Assembly: GCA_039619475.1 (NCBI GenBank)
Contig: CM077115.1
Location: 589,273,643 to 589,337,642, forward strand
Direction of reading: 5' to 3'
DNA from: Icerya purchasi
Lineage: Eukaryota > Arthropoda > Insecta > Hemiptera > Monophlebidae
DNA: 64,000 nucleotides
This document shows positions 54,508-64,000 of this stretch, one piece after another. The stretch's first letter is position 1, and the number at the start of each line of letters is the position of its first letter. Made by a program: the position numbers and the translations under genes. The notes below the pieces were generated by a model. It was not told the DNA's origin. It made no database searches and worked only from the letters and a program-made list of their open reading frames with translations.

Positions 54508-56040
54508 TTTTTTTTTGGGGGGGGGGGGGGTCGTCAACCAAGGATCTTTACCCAGAAACAAAAGGTAAGGAAAGAAGTCGGTTATATTTTGATCCGATCA
54601 GAAATTTTAACTAAAAAGGAACAAATAGCAGGAATAATTAGTGGGGAAGGAAAGGACAGGATATAAGAAGCACAATAAGGGGTAGGAAGTCCAAGCTTAA
54701 GCAAATAAGAATATAAGGCAGAACGCTCCACGGAGAGGGATGAACACTGGAAGAACACATGATCGGCGTCGCAAATAATTGCATCATCCGGATGGAGAGG
54801 ATAGTGTGGAGAAGAAATCAAGGAGAAGCGAAATCTGGAGGAAGGCAGCAAAGAATGGCCAAAGCGCATACGAACAATGGAAACAACATCAGAACGACGA
54901 AGAGAGGGATGCAAAAGAAACCATGAATATGAAGGAAGAGTAGGCTGGACTGACAGATGAAATGAATAATTATTAGAAAAGGAGGAAATATAGGTGTCCG
55001 ACCAAAATCGGATATGAAAGCTTTTACAAATTGATAGAAGGTTATCGGATGGAATTTTTTTAAAAAAAAGACGAGAGGAAGCAGCAGTAGCCGAGTACCA
55101 AAGAATATCAGCCGCTTCATTACCGAATATGCCCGAGTGGCTAGGTACCCACAGCAGATCAATATTGACTGAATGGAGATAGGAAAGATTGTAAATGAGT
55201 GAACGGATACGGAGGATAACAAAGTCACACGAATGATCAGGAAGGGGAGAGGATATGGCCTGAAGGGCGCTCAAAGAGTCAAAGATAATTAAAATTTAGA
55301 GGAAAATTGATTCGGGGAAATGAAAATAATAGAGCGAAGGATAGCCAACAACTCGGCTGTGAATATGGAACAGAAGTAAGAAAGACGAAAAGATTCTGAA
55401 GGTTAAAATCAGGAAGGATGAAAGAAGCACCAACACCACCAGGCCCCCTCGAACCATCCGTGTAAATGGTAACATGAGAGGAAATAGGGAATTGATAGTA
55501 CTGTAAAATACCTGTTTAATTACGGCTTGGGGGAGATTTTTTGCAAATGAGGGGAGGATAAATACCTTAGGAGGATGACAGATGTCAGCGAAGTCGAAGG
55601 AAAAATAAGGGAGATTATTGAACGAGATAATATACGGCCAAAATGAACCGAGACGATGTGAAATAAAAGCCAGAATAGGGGTTTTGCTGGGAGTGAAGCG
55701 CCAGCTGTTATAAGTCGAAAGGTAAGACTGAACAAGGGTAGAGGATGCGAGAGGAAGACGTTTAACAAGGAAACGATAGCCTAAATAAGATCTACGAATG
55801 GATAGGGGTGACGAATTGGATTCAGCAAGAATAGCAGGGGTTGGAGAGGATCTAAGAGCGCCAAGACAGAGACGAAGGCAAGAGTTTTGAATTTCATCTA
55901 TCTTGGACGCACAATCATAAATAAACGAACAATAATTAAATTTGGAACGGATAATAGATTTGTACAGAGAAATGAAAATATAGGGATCGCCACCCCATTT
56001 AGTTGGCGACAGAGTTTTTAACCGTGTTCGTTCAGATACG
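54508..56040 (-). pseudogene. LINE-A copy: thumb, RNase H, knuckle, 3' end
   Basis: Minus strand, starting in the thumb near 56035 (LKTLSPTKWGGDP; SKFNYCSFIYDCASK) through LAESNSSPLSIRRSYLGYRF. RNase H is split over frames (VSALQAISSP near 55274; WVPSHSGIFGNEAADILW at 55150-55100), then RFWSDTYISSFSNNYSFHLS, PLHPDDAIICDADHVFFQCS (knuckle) and KISDRIKI with its stop at about 54582. The UTR reads GGTTGACGA followed by a C-run (G14 on the plus strand, 54517-54530) and A9. Starts at nearly the same codon as the 52298 copy. Confidence 0.85.
54517..54530. repeat. G14 homopolymer at a LINE-A 3' terminus
   Basis: Fourteen G; on the minus strand an expanded CCC of the terminal box GGTTGACGAACCC. Confidence 0.9.
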
Positions 56041-56515
56041 TAGTCACCAAATTTCAACAGTAAACGTGTCTTTTATGCCCTTCTATATACAGAAATGATT
56101 TTAATTTTCGATTTAGTACAACACTGTAAAAAAAATTAAAAATCGATTTTTTGGGAAAAATATTACGTTTAGACGCACGAGTATTATTTTATTAATAACA
56201 AAATTATATATTTAATAATCTTTTTAACAATAAATGCTACTGTACCACGAATATGTCAATAAGGTTAATAAATATATAATACAAATTAAATAGAATTAGT
56301 TTTTGTCACTATCCTCATTAATTACAACACAGTTTTTTACAATTATTCAGTACTATATTTATTTATAAGGAACAGATGTAAAATTTTAATTAAAATATTT
56401 CCAATACAAATTAATAATAAACAAAATTATGTATCAGTCGAGAATTAACCGGTAATGTGAATTACAGTGTACGCTTGCAAAAACGATACTTTTTTTTTTG
56501 GACCTGGCATGGCCA
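56041..56515. other. No recognisable gene
   Basis: AT-rich spacer between two minus-strand LINE pieces. Confidence 0.5.
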
Positions 56516-56521
56516 CTATCA

Positions 56522-56860
56522 ACAGATTATTATTATTATTATTACATTAGAAGGTACAGGCGCCGGCTGCTCAAACGGGCCATATGCGCCCAGGGAACGG
56601 AAGGGATACTAAATTGAATTTAGGAGGTTAAAGAAATCAAGGAATTGGAACGCACTGCGGATATGACACGGAGAATCAGCTAGGAGTTGCGATAAGGAAG
56701 GGGGGAGGCCATTCTGAGCTCTAAGTGCTATAAGGGAATGACAAGATGTTAGTGAATGGGAAATGGAAAGCTGGGTTCTTTGGCAAAAGGGACAAAGGGA
56801 GGGATCATGCGTTGAAGGAGATACGAATGGGTCGATGTTATTAAAAACGGTAAATAAAAT
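56522..56860 (-). pseudogene. LINE C-terminus with (TAA)n tail
   Basis: The minus frame reads THDPSLCPFCQRTQLSISHS then LTSCHSLIALRAQ (a C-x2-C...H...C knuckle) and IRSAFQFLDFFNLLNSI with a stop, then a short UTR and (TAA)n (TTA repeats at 56527-56545 on plus). The triplet tail separates it from LINE-A, which ends in poly(A), and suggests an I-like family. Confidence 0.68.
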
Positions 56861-56869
56861 ACAAGCAAC

Positions 56870-56870
<1 letters not shown>

Positions 56871-56914
<44 letters not shown>
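56871..56914. repeat. (TA)n microsatellite
   Basis: Uninterrupted TA run of about 44 bp. Confidence 0.95.
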
Positions 56915-56917
<3 letters not shown>

Positions 56918-56985
56918 AGGAGGGATTAATAAAATAAAAAATGGCGGAACCTAAAAGAAGTACACAAAAAAATATGTATTTATTG

Positions 56986-57284
56986 CAGTGGCGGCGTAAA
57001 GGGGGGCGGAGGGGGCGGTCCGCCTCGGGTGCCAAGCGCCAAGGGGTGACAACGAAGTTAAAATTGATAAAATTTTACTTAAGGTCCACACTGAGCCAAG
57101 CGCGACTAACCAATCTTTCGATTTTGTCATTTGAAAGACACCGGGAAGTCAATTTTGATAATGTGATTGAATATTTGAGTAAAATAAAGTCTCGTAGGCA
57201 TGTTTAGTATTTGGTGTTTTATTTTAAGTAAAGGTGCTCAATACAAAACCGCCCGGGGTGCCAACCTATCTTACGCCGCAACTG
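56986..57284 (+). mobile_element. hAT-type DNA transposon, 299 bp, perfect 8-bp TSD
   Basis: Ends CAGTGGCGGCGTAA and (inverted) CAGTTGCGGCGTAA form the terminal repeats; partial symmetry continues inward (CGGGTGCCAAGCG against GGTTGGCACCCCGGG). Flanked on both sides by ATTTATTG (56978-56985 and 57285-57292), the 8-bp duplication of hAT elements. Internally it retains only the transposase C-terminus, so it is a deletion derivative. Confidence 0.93.
57061..57207 (+). pseudogene. C-terminal end of a hAT transposase (ZMYM6-like group)
   Basis: The last 48 codons of a frame ending at TAG read KLKLIKFYLRSTLSQARL, then LSILSFERHREVNFD and VIEYLSKIKSRR. This matches the ending of hAT transposases with zinc-finger-MYM-like architecture ('LRSTMSQERLxxLAILSIE...LDFDxxIDxFAxxKARR'). 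Everything upstream, including the catalytic core, is deleted. A trace of a formerly autonomous element, not a gene. Confidence 0.75.
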
Positions 57285-57292
57285 ATTTATTG

Positions 57293-60200
57293 CTTTATTC
57301 GCGTGAATATCTCTACGGTATTCGTAAATACCTTGCACGAATGCGGTATTTGTATTCATTAGAATGAATATAAATTCGGCACCGGATAATTTTAAATTAA
57401 TCACAAACATTAATTACCAATTCATTTGAATATTTTTTTATAAAAAATGAAAATTAAACCTACAAATTTAATGTTTTCATTTTTTTCACGATGTTACGCC
57501 AAACGGAAAAATTAGAAAAAATTCCCAGGATAAAGGGGTATAAAGACGTTTTCTGTTAAAATTTGATGATTGTTCTGGAGGAACACAGTTAAAAAAAATA
57601 TTTTAGTTTTGTTTTAAAAAAAATTGAGTTTATATTTCAGAACCGTAAAAATTGTTTATTTTCATGTTCTTTACTTTCTAGTATTTAGAAAAAAATCACC
57701 ATTCGTTAATTTCCATTTTTGCTATTAAAAAAAGTTAAAAAAAAAGGTTTTTTTTAAACACGGAAAATATTTGAAATTAAAAGCTGAAACCTGGTGTTAA
57801 TTTTCTTTATTTGGTACCAAAATGATCCCTCAAGTGTCAACAGAAAACACTGTGGGCGAAAATTTAGCATGTTTACCCGTCTAAACGGCTTGATCTTATC
57901 GAATACATTTCCTGTTGCATCTTTAGCTGAATATGAGGAATATTTCTAAAAGATTTCTAGAGTAGAGAGTATATTCATTTATTTTATGTTTATTATAGCG
58001 TTTATAATTTTATTAACAACAAACGGGATTACGATTACGCTATATTTAAAAGTTAGAACTGATTCACAAATATTTAAACTTATTAAATCGGTTTATATAT
58101 TTAGTCCAGCTGAAATGAAAAAAGCACAGAATTCGAAAAGTACTTACGTACGCTTTGTCCGCGCGAAGCATTTTAGTACATCTAGTTGTATAATGAATTT
58201 TGTAGAAAACGAAGTATTTATACGTAAAGAAGAGAGCAGAATTGATTTGGCACAATGCCGAATATGTTTAAAATATCTTCTACTGCCGACTATATGAATT
58301 AAGTTCAAAGAACGCACACCATGTTACGTTTATCGGTGAAATATGCGAGTTCGTTAAAAACGATGCATCAATTTTTTTTAATATTTCATTAACTGCTATG
58401 GATAATTAAGTAAGTACGTAGTAATTAAATATAATAATAATTTAATTTTAAATCTGGTAATAAAGCTTATATTTAATGATCATTTGGTTTAATTTTAGTG
58501 AATAAGTGTAAAATTATATTTAAAAGATATTTTTCCGGTCTTTTAATCGTGTAATTTCCTTATGAAATTTTATGATTCTTTTTCCAATTTCTAATTAAAA
58601 AACTAATTTACATAAACTTTGAAGTTGAAGGTATTAGAAAATTCATTCAGTTGTAGCGTTATTATCGACCACTATTATTATTTTGTCTTCAGTTAAAGTT
58701 TCATCTTCTATTGAACAGCTAACTTTTTTATTCCAAAAACTAATTTAATCAAGCTACAATTTTGCATATTGCTAATCTTATACGGTCATAAGCGAGATTT
58801 TATTTTTTTTTTGGTGGAAGGCGATGTTTTTATTACAATTATGTGTATCTATATATGTATACATGCGTGTAATCCCCTTGTCCCATGAATAATAACACCA
58901 AATTTTAGTTGCATATGCACCTATTCGAAATAATTATTTGAAAAAAGTAAGTATTTGTGTTTTTTAAACGTTATTGAGCTCATTGGTAAAATGCATTCAG
59001 GAAAGAAAAAAAATTCCAACATTTTTGGGAAAAAATGCAAAGTATTCATTGCATCCACAATGAGATTATATTTAGACGTACCCGTTTGTATGGAAGCACA
59101 AGTGTCTCTAATTTTTTATATATCAAATAGTAAAATTTACATCGTACATATCATTTTTACATACATGAAGTAAATTATTAATAACAATATTTAATTAAGC
59201 AATATAGAAGTCTCAGATTATTAAATTAAGTTTATCTTCCTGATTCAAATGTAACTTCCCATTTAAACAATTTCTTTTGAAGTATACATGTAAAATATTT
59301 TGTGCAACGTCTTGGCATTTTATATAATTTAGAATAGTTTTAGACAATGTATAAAAAAAAATTAATGTTTTATTTGGTTTTATATTTTATTGGCAATATG
59401 TAAATCCACGAATCTAATATAATAAATAAATGTATCATTTAACTAAGATAATACACGCTGTGTAAAAAGAAATAAATTTCTAGCATATTGTTCAATAATT
59501 TAATATAATATTAAGACACTAGTAAATTATCAAGAAAGTATAGTATCGTTATTTATGTTGGGACCAACTGATTACGATTGTGTTCGAATGCTAGTTGATA
59601 TATGGAAACTCCTGATATAATCAATATGTTTTATATACTTACATGCACTTGAAACGTTGCTATTTTCCTACGGCATCCATAATAATTTAGTAGGTTGACG
59701 TAAAAAACTCATTCAATAAATTTATCGCCGGTAGAAATATAAATATAATTTAATTGAACTAGGTCAAATAGGATTTAAATTCTACGCTTGTATAAGAACA
59801 ATAAAACGATTCTAATTATTATAATAGTAATAAAATGTTTTTTTATATTTGTCAGTCGTTTCTGTTCAGTATTTAGCATATTTTGATACAAATTTACATT
59901 AGATTGCAACATCTTTTTCCAAAAAGCTCTGTTTTCTTACAGTTGATAAAATGCTTGAAGTTTTTAATAAATTATGGAACTGATACTACCTTCAGAAGAG
60001 CGGAAAAAGTCATTTTTTAGAACTCACAATTTTCAATTAGAAATATACTTTTTTATATGTCTGATTAATAATGTTAGTAAGTTTGGTGATACTATTAAAT
60101 AATACATATACAATAACTAAAGAGGAAAGGAAAAAAATTAGTAATAGCTTTCAATTTTCGAGCCATTATAATATAAGTCCTAAATTTCTCTTCAAAATCA

Positions 60201-60873
60201 TAAATTATGATCAGTTTTATATTCAAAAACAAAAACCATTTGCGTTCATAAAAAAAAAAAAATGAATTATTCATTAATTAATCTTTTCTAAAAAATTTTT
60301 GGTTTCGTTCATTACCATACTTTTGATAAAATGGATTCGCATTTCCCTATCTGACCTCCGGAAACAAGCCTTTACATTACAACTTCCATCATGAAAAAAT
60401 TAAACATAATTTTACACTAACAAGACAAAAGCTTAACAATGAACAAGCTCATTTTTGATCGTGTAGTTTCATGAAATATTTGACACCATTCAAATGAGGT
60501 TATTTAGCCTTATCGTTACGCTTTACAAAATTACTCTGGAAGTCTCAAATACAGCTACCAGATTTATATTTCGACGACTAATTTTTCATATTACCATTAA
60601 TCACTAGCCTCCATTAAAAACGTCCTTTGTATTACAAGTTTGGAGTTTCTTATATGTTTTTGTGACCTTTAAATATTATTTTTTCTATTGCACAGCTTTT
60701 AAAACAGTTGAAGTTTATACTGTTTTTTTTTTGTATTTTTTTTTTGTAAACGCATAACTGCTGTGACTATTCGAGGATCGGCGGTTTTGTTGTTATAGAT
60801 AACTGCTTATTCCACTAATTCTGATATCACACAACGGGCATACTTGCCCAGTAGGACCCACAAACTTATTTTA

Positions 60874-60877
<4 letters not shown>
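57293..60877. other. No recognisable gene
   Basis: 3.6 kb of AT-rich DNA. The longest open stretch (57986-58297) begins with a hydrophobic segment but has no recognisable domain or coding signature. I see no supported feature. Confidence 0.45.

Positions 60878-60905
<28 letters not shown>
60878..60905 (+). repeat. A28 run, probable retroelement tail
   Basis: Preceded by CTTGCCCAGTAGGACCCAC and an AATT-rich stretch; probably the 3' end of a short plus-strand insertion into the neighbouring LINE. Its 5' limit is unclear. Confidence 0.5.
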
Positions 60906-60909
60906 CTGT

Positions 60910-61965
60910 GTCACAGATGAAATTGCATTGGGTGAATTCTCCAGAATGTTATCATCTGTTTTCTTATTTATAAAAGAGGAACCGAAGGAGTGAGAGTGCT
61001 GGACAGTCACACAGTATGTAAGATGTTAAAGGAGGCAGTAGAAAGGACAATTCGTAAGGAAGGGGGACTCCCTAAAAATAAAATTATGCGACAAGGATGC
61101 GTGGTGACTTATGCGTAAGAGAACAGAAATTTCAGCGGGAATGCTTTTTTCTGGCCACCCTGGTTTAATTAAGGGTTTCATTAGCCTTAAGAAAGTCCAA
61201 CATGTGAACTAATGCGCTTTCCACGAGGACGTGAGATTGTTAAAAATGATGTTTGATAGATAAGGTGGAGGAGGGCTATTATTAAGCAAGGGACAGTATA
61301 ATGCTGCTCGGGCGGCCATAAAAAGGAAATAGGACAGTCCCTTTTAATATGTTCATATAATACCTGATGGGTTCGGATTGCTAAGGCGAGAGGATTAAAG
61401 ATTGTTGATAAAGCTGCGGATGAATCAAATACTAATAGAGCTTTCTTTTATGTAGACTCTGCAGAAAGAAAATATTCCAAACAGAAAAATACTTTATATA
61501 TTTCAGCATTCAATATCGAACAACTATCATTCAGACGTATGTTTCGAATCATACCGCAGGCTTTAAAGGAACAGGCAATTGGGGATGAAGTAGCCTCTCG
61601 GATGGTTTTGGCAGCATCCGTGAATAAAATTAAATGGTCGGGGTATTTTTGAATTGTCGCTGCTGTCAACTGAAAGATATTCGGATGCAGGGGTTTATTA
61701 TATTTCATCAAGGAAAAATCAACATTAAAGTTCAAAGAAGCCCACAGTGGGATCACGGTGTTAGGTACCAAGTCAGAGAAGGAAAGTGTGCTCACATTGT
61801 GATGCGATAAGAGGGATAGAATTTCCAAAATGGGTCACTGGGGAACTGTGGAGTAATGAGAAAGTCATTTATGTGAATAGAAAAAGAACGAGAGAAAAGC
61901 GTAAAGGTCTCACGGTGACAATAAAAGTTCCTGAAGTACCCTAGTGGGGAGGGGTGTCTATTTTC
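60910..61965 (-). pseudogene. LINE-B-like RNase H relic
   Basis: The minus strand 61828-61448 reads LSLLSHHNVSTLSFSDLVP, then LILFTDAAKT (first RNase H motif, with G changed to A) and SILNAEIYKVFFCLEYFLS (second motif, with E). Further along, in other frames, are WPEKSIPAEISVLLRISHHA and a degraded knuckle (NCPFYCLL) before 60910. The spacing before the RNase H domain resembles that at 13415-13119 and 48380. Heavily interrupted. Confidence 0.62.
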
Positions 61966-62503
61966 CCTTAAATTGGAACACTGGTATTTTGTTCTTTGCA
62001 GGTAGAATGCGACTTACTAGTTATTTTCTTTATTGATTTCAGTCCTTTGAATAATAACTTTTTTGTATTATATGTATACATATATACCGTATTTAAATGC
62101 GCGTACATATTTTCATATAAATGAGATTGTAATTTAAAGGTGCGCACAATCGACGGATGTTAAGTTTAGATAAGAGAGGAAAAAATGAATGCCACGTGTA
62201 GATCGTTCTCTCTTTTCTGGATATCACGCTGAATGGCATGCTGTGTACACATTGCGACAACACACACTTTATATCATCGCACTGAGTCACGTCCGCTACC
62301 GATAAAAGAACAACTTATGTCCAGTATGCAACAGTCTGTTTTGTAGTTCAGTTGTTTGGAAATTACGGTGTGTAGCGTATTGTATGGTGTCGTGTGTTTT
62401 TACCTAAAGGCACGTTGCATTTTAGGTACGGTAATTTAACTTTGAAGTTAACTAGGTCAGTAGTACCGTATGATGAGTGAAAAAAAACAAATGATATTGT
62501 TCA
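61966..62503. other. No recognisable gene
   Basis: Contains the small inverted pair TACCTAAA/TTTAGGTA near 62401-62430; nothing else supported. Confidence 0.4.
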
Positions 62504-62945
62504 TACACATTTGCAGAAAAACTAAAAGTTATAGATTTTGCGAAAGAACTCGGTAATCGGCCAGCTGAAAGAAAATTCGATGTGCTCGAATCTTACGTAC
62601 GGAAGTGGTCGAAGGAAGAAAATAAAATGCTCGTTGCTAATAAAAGTAAACACAGATTTCGCGATAAAGCAGCAAAATACCCGTAAGTCGAAGAAAAATT
62701 AGCTGAGTATATTTCAGATAAACGTCAATACGTTCATGCTGTACTACTTAAATGTGTTAAATAAAAGCACTTGAACTTGCAAGAAATTTAAATTTAAACA
62801 CCAGTACTTTCAAGGCCAGTCGAAATTAGATACGAAGGTTTTTCAAGCGACATGGGTTTTCTGTATGCAGAAGAACTACTATAGCACAGCGGCTAGTTCC
62901 TCGGGTGTTCCTGTATTTCTCGAGGACATTGAACTCGCGAGAAAG
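62504..62945 (+). pseudogene. Tigger/pogo transposase N-terminal DNA-binding domain relic
   Basis: The plus frame reads FAEKLKVIDFAKELGNRPAE, then RKFDVLESYVRKWSKEEN and SKHRFRDKAAKYP (first helix-turn-helix, psq/CENP-B-N-like), a stop, then VEEKLAEYISDKRQYVHAVL. Around 62845-62935 come EELL*HSG-like traces of the 'RTTIAQRLPxxVPVFL' segment after the second HTH. The DDE core is missing downstream, so this complements rather than duplicates the piece at 3260-4110. No terminal repeats found. The stop at 62684 and later frameshifts show decay. Confidence 0.68.
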
Positions 62946-64000
62946 AAAAATATTTAGGGATTTATTATTTGCAGTTATCTAATCAACTTTTTCTCTTTTT
63001 GTATTTATACTTCAGTTCTCACATATTTTCAGCTAATCTTAACATAATGAGTTTATTTTGCACTTTATTGAATTTTCCTGTGTTGAACCAACATGGAAGC
63101 CGATGTTAGGACATTCTTTCCGATATTTTGAAGTCTGCATATTGTTTTGTTTTTGACGGGTTGTGTCCCGTATTGTTCGGAATAGACACTCGCTGTCTCA
63201 TATTTATTTCGGTTCCGTTTTGTTTTTTAATTGTTCTTAAAGTTTCCGCTATGTATTTTTTTCTGACCTGGTGTGGTCCCAGTGGTGTGTGAGTGTGGGG
63301 TATGTATGATAACTTAAGATATGATGTGCGACGTACATGAGCGGGTTTAGACGGTGGAGACCTGTTCAAGACGCTGTAGCTCAGAAACGGCTTGTCCGAA
63401 TCCTTTCGTTCTTGGTCAACTGAGTTCTCATTCAAAACTCCTGTTTTAAATGAAAATGAGGGTGGGGCAGTGAGACGGATTCAGTATTTCTTACGGCCTT
63501 TGTTAACGCTGTCCGAGCTAGAAAATAATAAAATTTTGGCGACAATCATTAATTTCTTGGGTGGTCTCGGCAGCAGGCAAACGCGGCATAGTTTGTCAAA
63601 GACGCTCTCTCGGCTAAATAATCGAGGGATCCTGGCACAGATGTTCTGACCGCTGCTCGGGGATAGCGAGCTAGTTTCATTGTGTGGCCAAGAAGCGGAG
63701 ATAGAGCCTTTGCTGGCGGCATAGGCGTTTGAAATTTGTACCGAGTTATGTTGAGCCGGCAAAAGTTTTTTGAGAAAAAACCCGAAAAGGTATACCGGCA
63801 GGGTAATCGCCGCCAAATAAAATTAACAACTTCTTAAAAGATTCTTTCGGCGGTGTTTTTGATATAATTTTAAGAACTAGTCGTTAGCGAAAGGTGGGAC
63901 GACATCGAGCGATCTTCGCCACACACTGGCGTCAAGGCTACATAGCCTCTTGCAAATCGTCAAGTATTCGTTTGCAAATTAAACATGCTCGGCCACACGT
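62946..64000. other. Unassigned, less AT-rich end of the window
   Basis: Overlapping open stretches on both strands (plus 63392-63649; minus 63816-63481 and 63435-63106) lie in DNA visibly less AT-rich than the rest. None shows a domain I recognise. It could be the edge of another element or of a host gene continuing past 64000. Confidence 0.35.

Noticed and set aside
57986..58297. 103-codon plus frame with a hydrophobic N-terminus
   Set aside because: No homologue recognised, no codon or motif evidence, in uniformly AT-rich DNA; likely chance.
63350..63420. GCTGTAGCTCAG, resembling a tRNA A box
   Set aside because: No B box at the required distance and no cloverleaf pairing.
1..64000. CRISPR arrays, operons, ribosome binding sites, bacterial terminators
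   Set aside because: The window is eukaryotic repeat-rich DNA; no regularly spaced short direct repeats or prokaryotic gene organisation are present.

Overview
This is a 64 kb window of AT-rich eukaryotic DNA, most likely from an arthropod. The taxon is inferred only from its transposons: several lineages of I/Jockey/R1-type non-LTR retrotransposons with RNase H, a Jockey-type LINE, pogo/Tigger and hAT DNA transposons, a Polinton-like integrase and a tRNA-derived SINE. I found no convincing host protein-coding gene, no rRNA, no ordinary tRNA, no CRISPR array and no bacterial operon structure. Nearly every long reading frame belongs to a mobile element, and all but one are broken.

Layout. 0.2-2.5 kb: relic of a Polinton/Maverick-type integrase followed by a coiled-coil reading frame. 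3.15-4.31 kb: a deleted Tigger transposon with clear terminal repeats and TA duplication. 5.4-9 kb: two palindromic elements whose arms or centre carry a hammerhead-ribozyme-like motif. 10.6-17.9 kb: LINE 3' ends and truncated copies, including four successive 3' tails. 18.0-18.2 kb: minus-strand tRNA-derived SINE. 18.6-20.6 kb: a very old RT relic without RNase H. 24.7-26 kb: an AT-rich tandem array whose unit is also dispersed elsewhere. 27.1-38.5 kb: a nest of elements. A minus-strand LINE (called LINE-C) with ORF1 and ORF2 is interrupted by a plus-strand LINE (LINE-D, 27296-32337) that carries the only intact long ORF (1250 codons), and by a second block (about 33.8-35.66 kb) of LINE relic plus a Penelope-like tandem/inverted repeat element. 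39.6-48.5 kb: MITE-like elements and more LINE copies. 50.6-54.0 kb: a Jockey-type LINE with a LINE-A copy nested in its 3' UTR, bounded by a 13-bp duplication. 54.5-56.9 kb: further LINE fragments. 56.99-57.28 kb: a short hAT element with a perfect 8-bp duplication, keeping the last codons of its transposase. 60.9-62.9 kb: another LINE relic and a Tigger DNA-binding-domain relic.

I use working names for families. LINE-A ends in GGTTGACGAACCC plus poly(A), and its protein ends in a motif like SDRIKI. LINE-B is a second RNase H family. LINE-C is the minus-strand host at 27-38 kb and LINE-D its intact invader. The most interesting signal is a recurring motif, hairpin-GAAAC-palindrome-UH (GAAACGCGTC, GAAACCGGTC, GAAACCGGTA). 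It lies in three separate inverted-repeat elements and matches the 3' half of a hammerhead ribozyme with a self-complementary stem III, as known from Penelope-like elements. All motif calls come from reading the sequence; no searches or folding were run.
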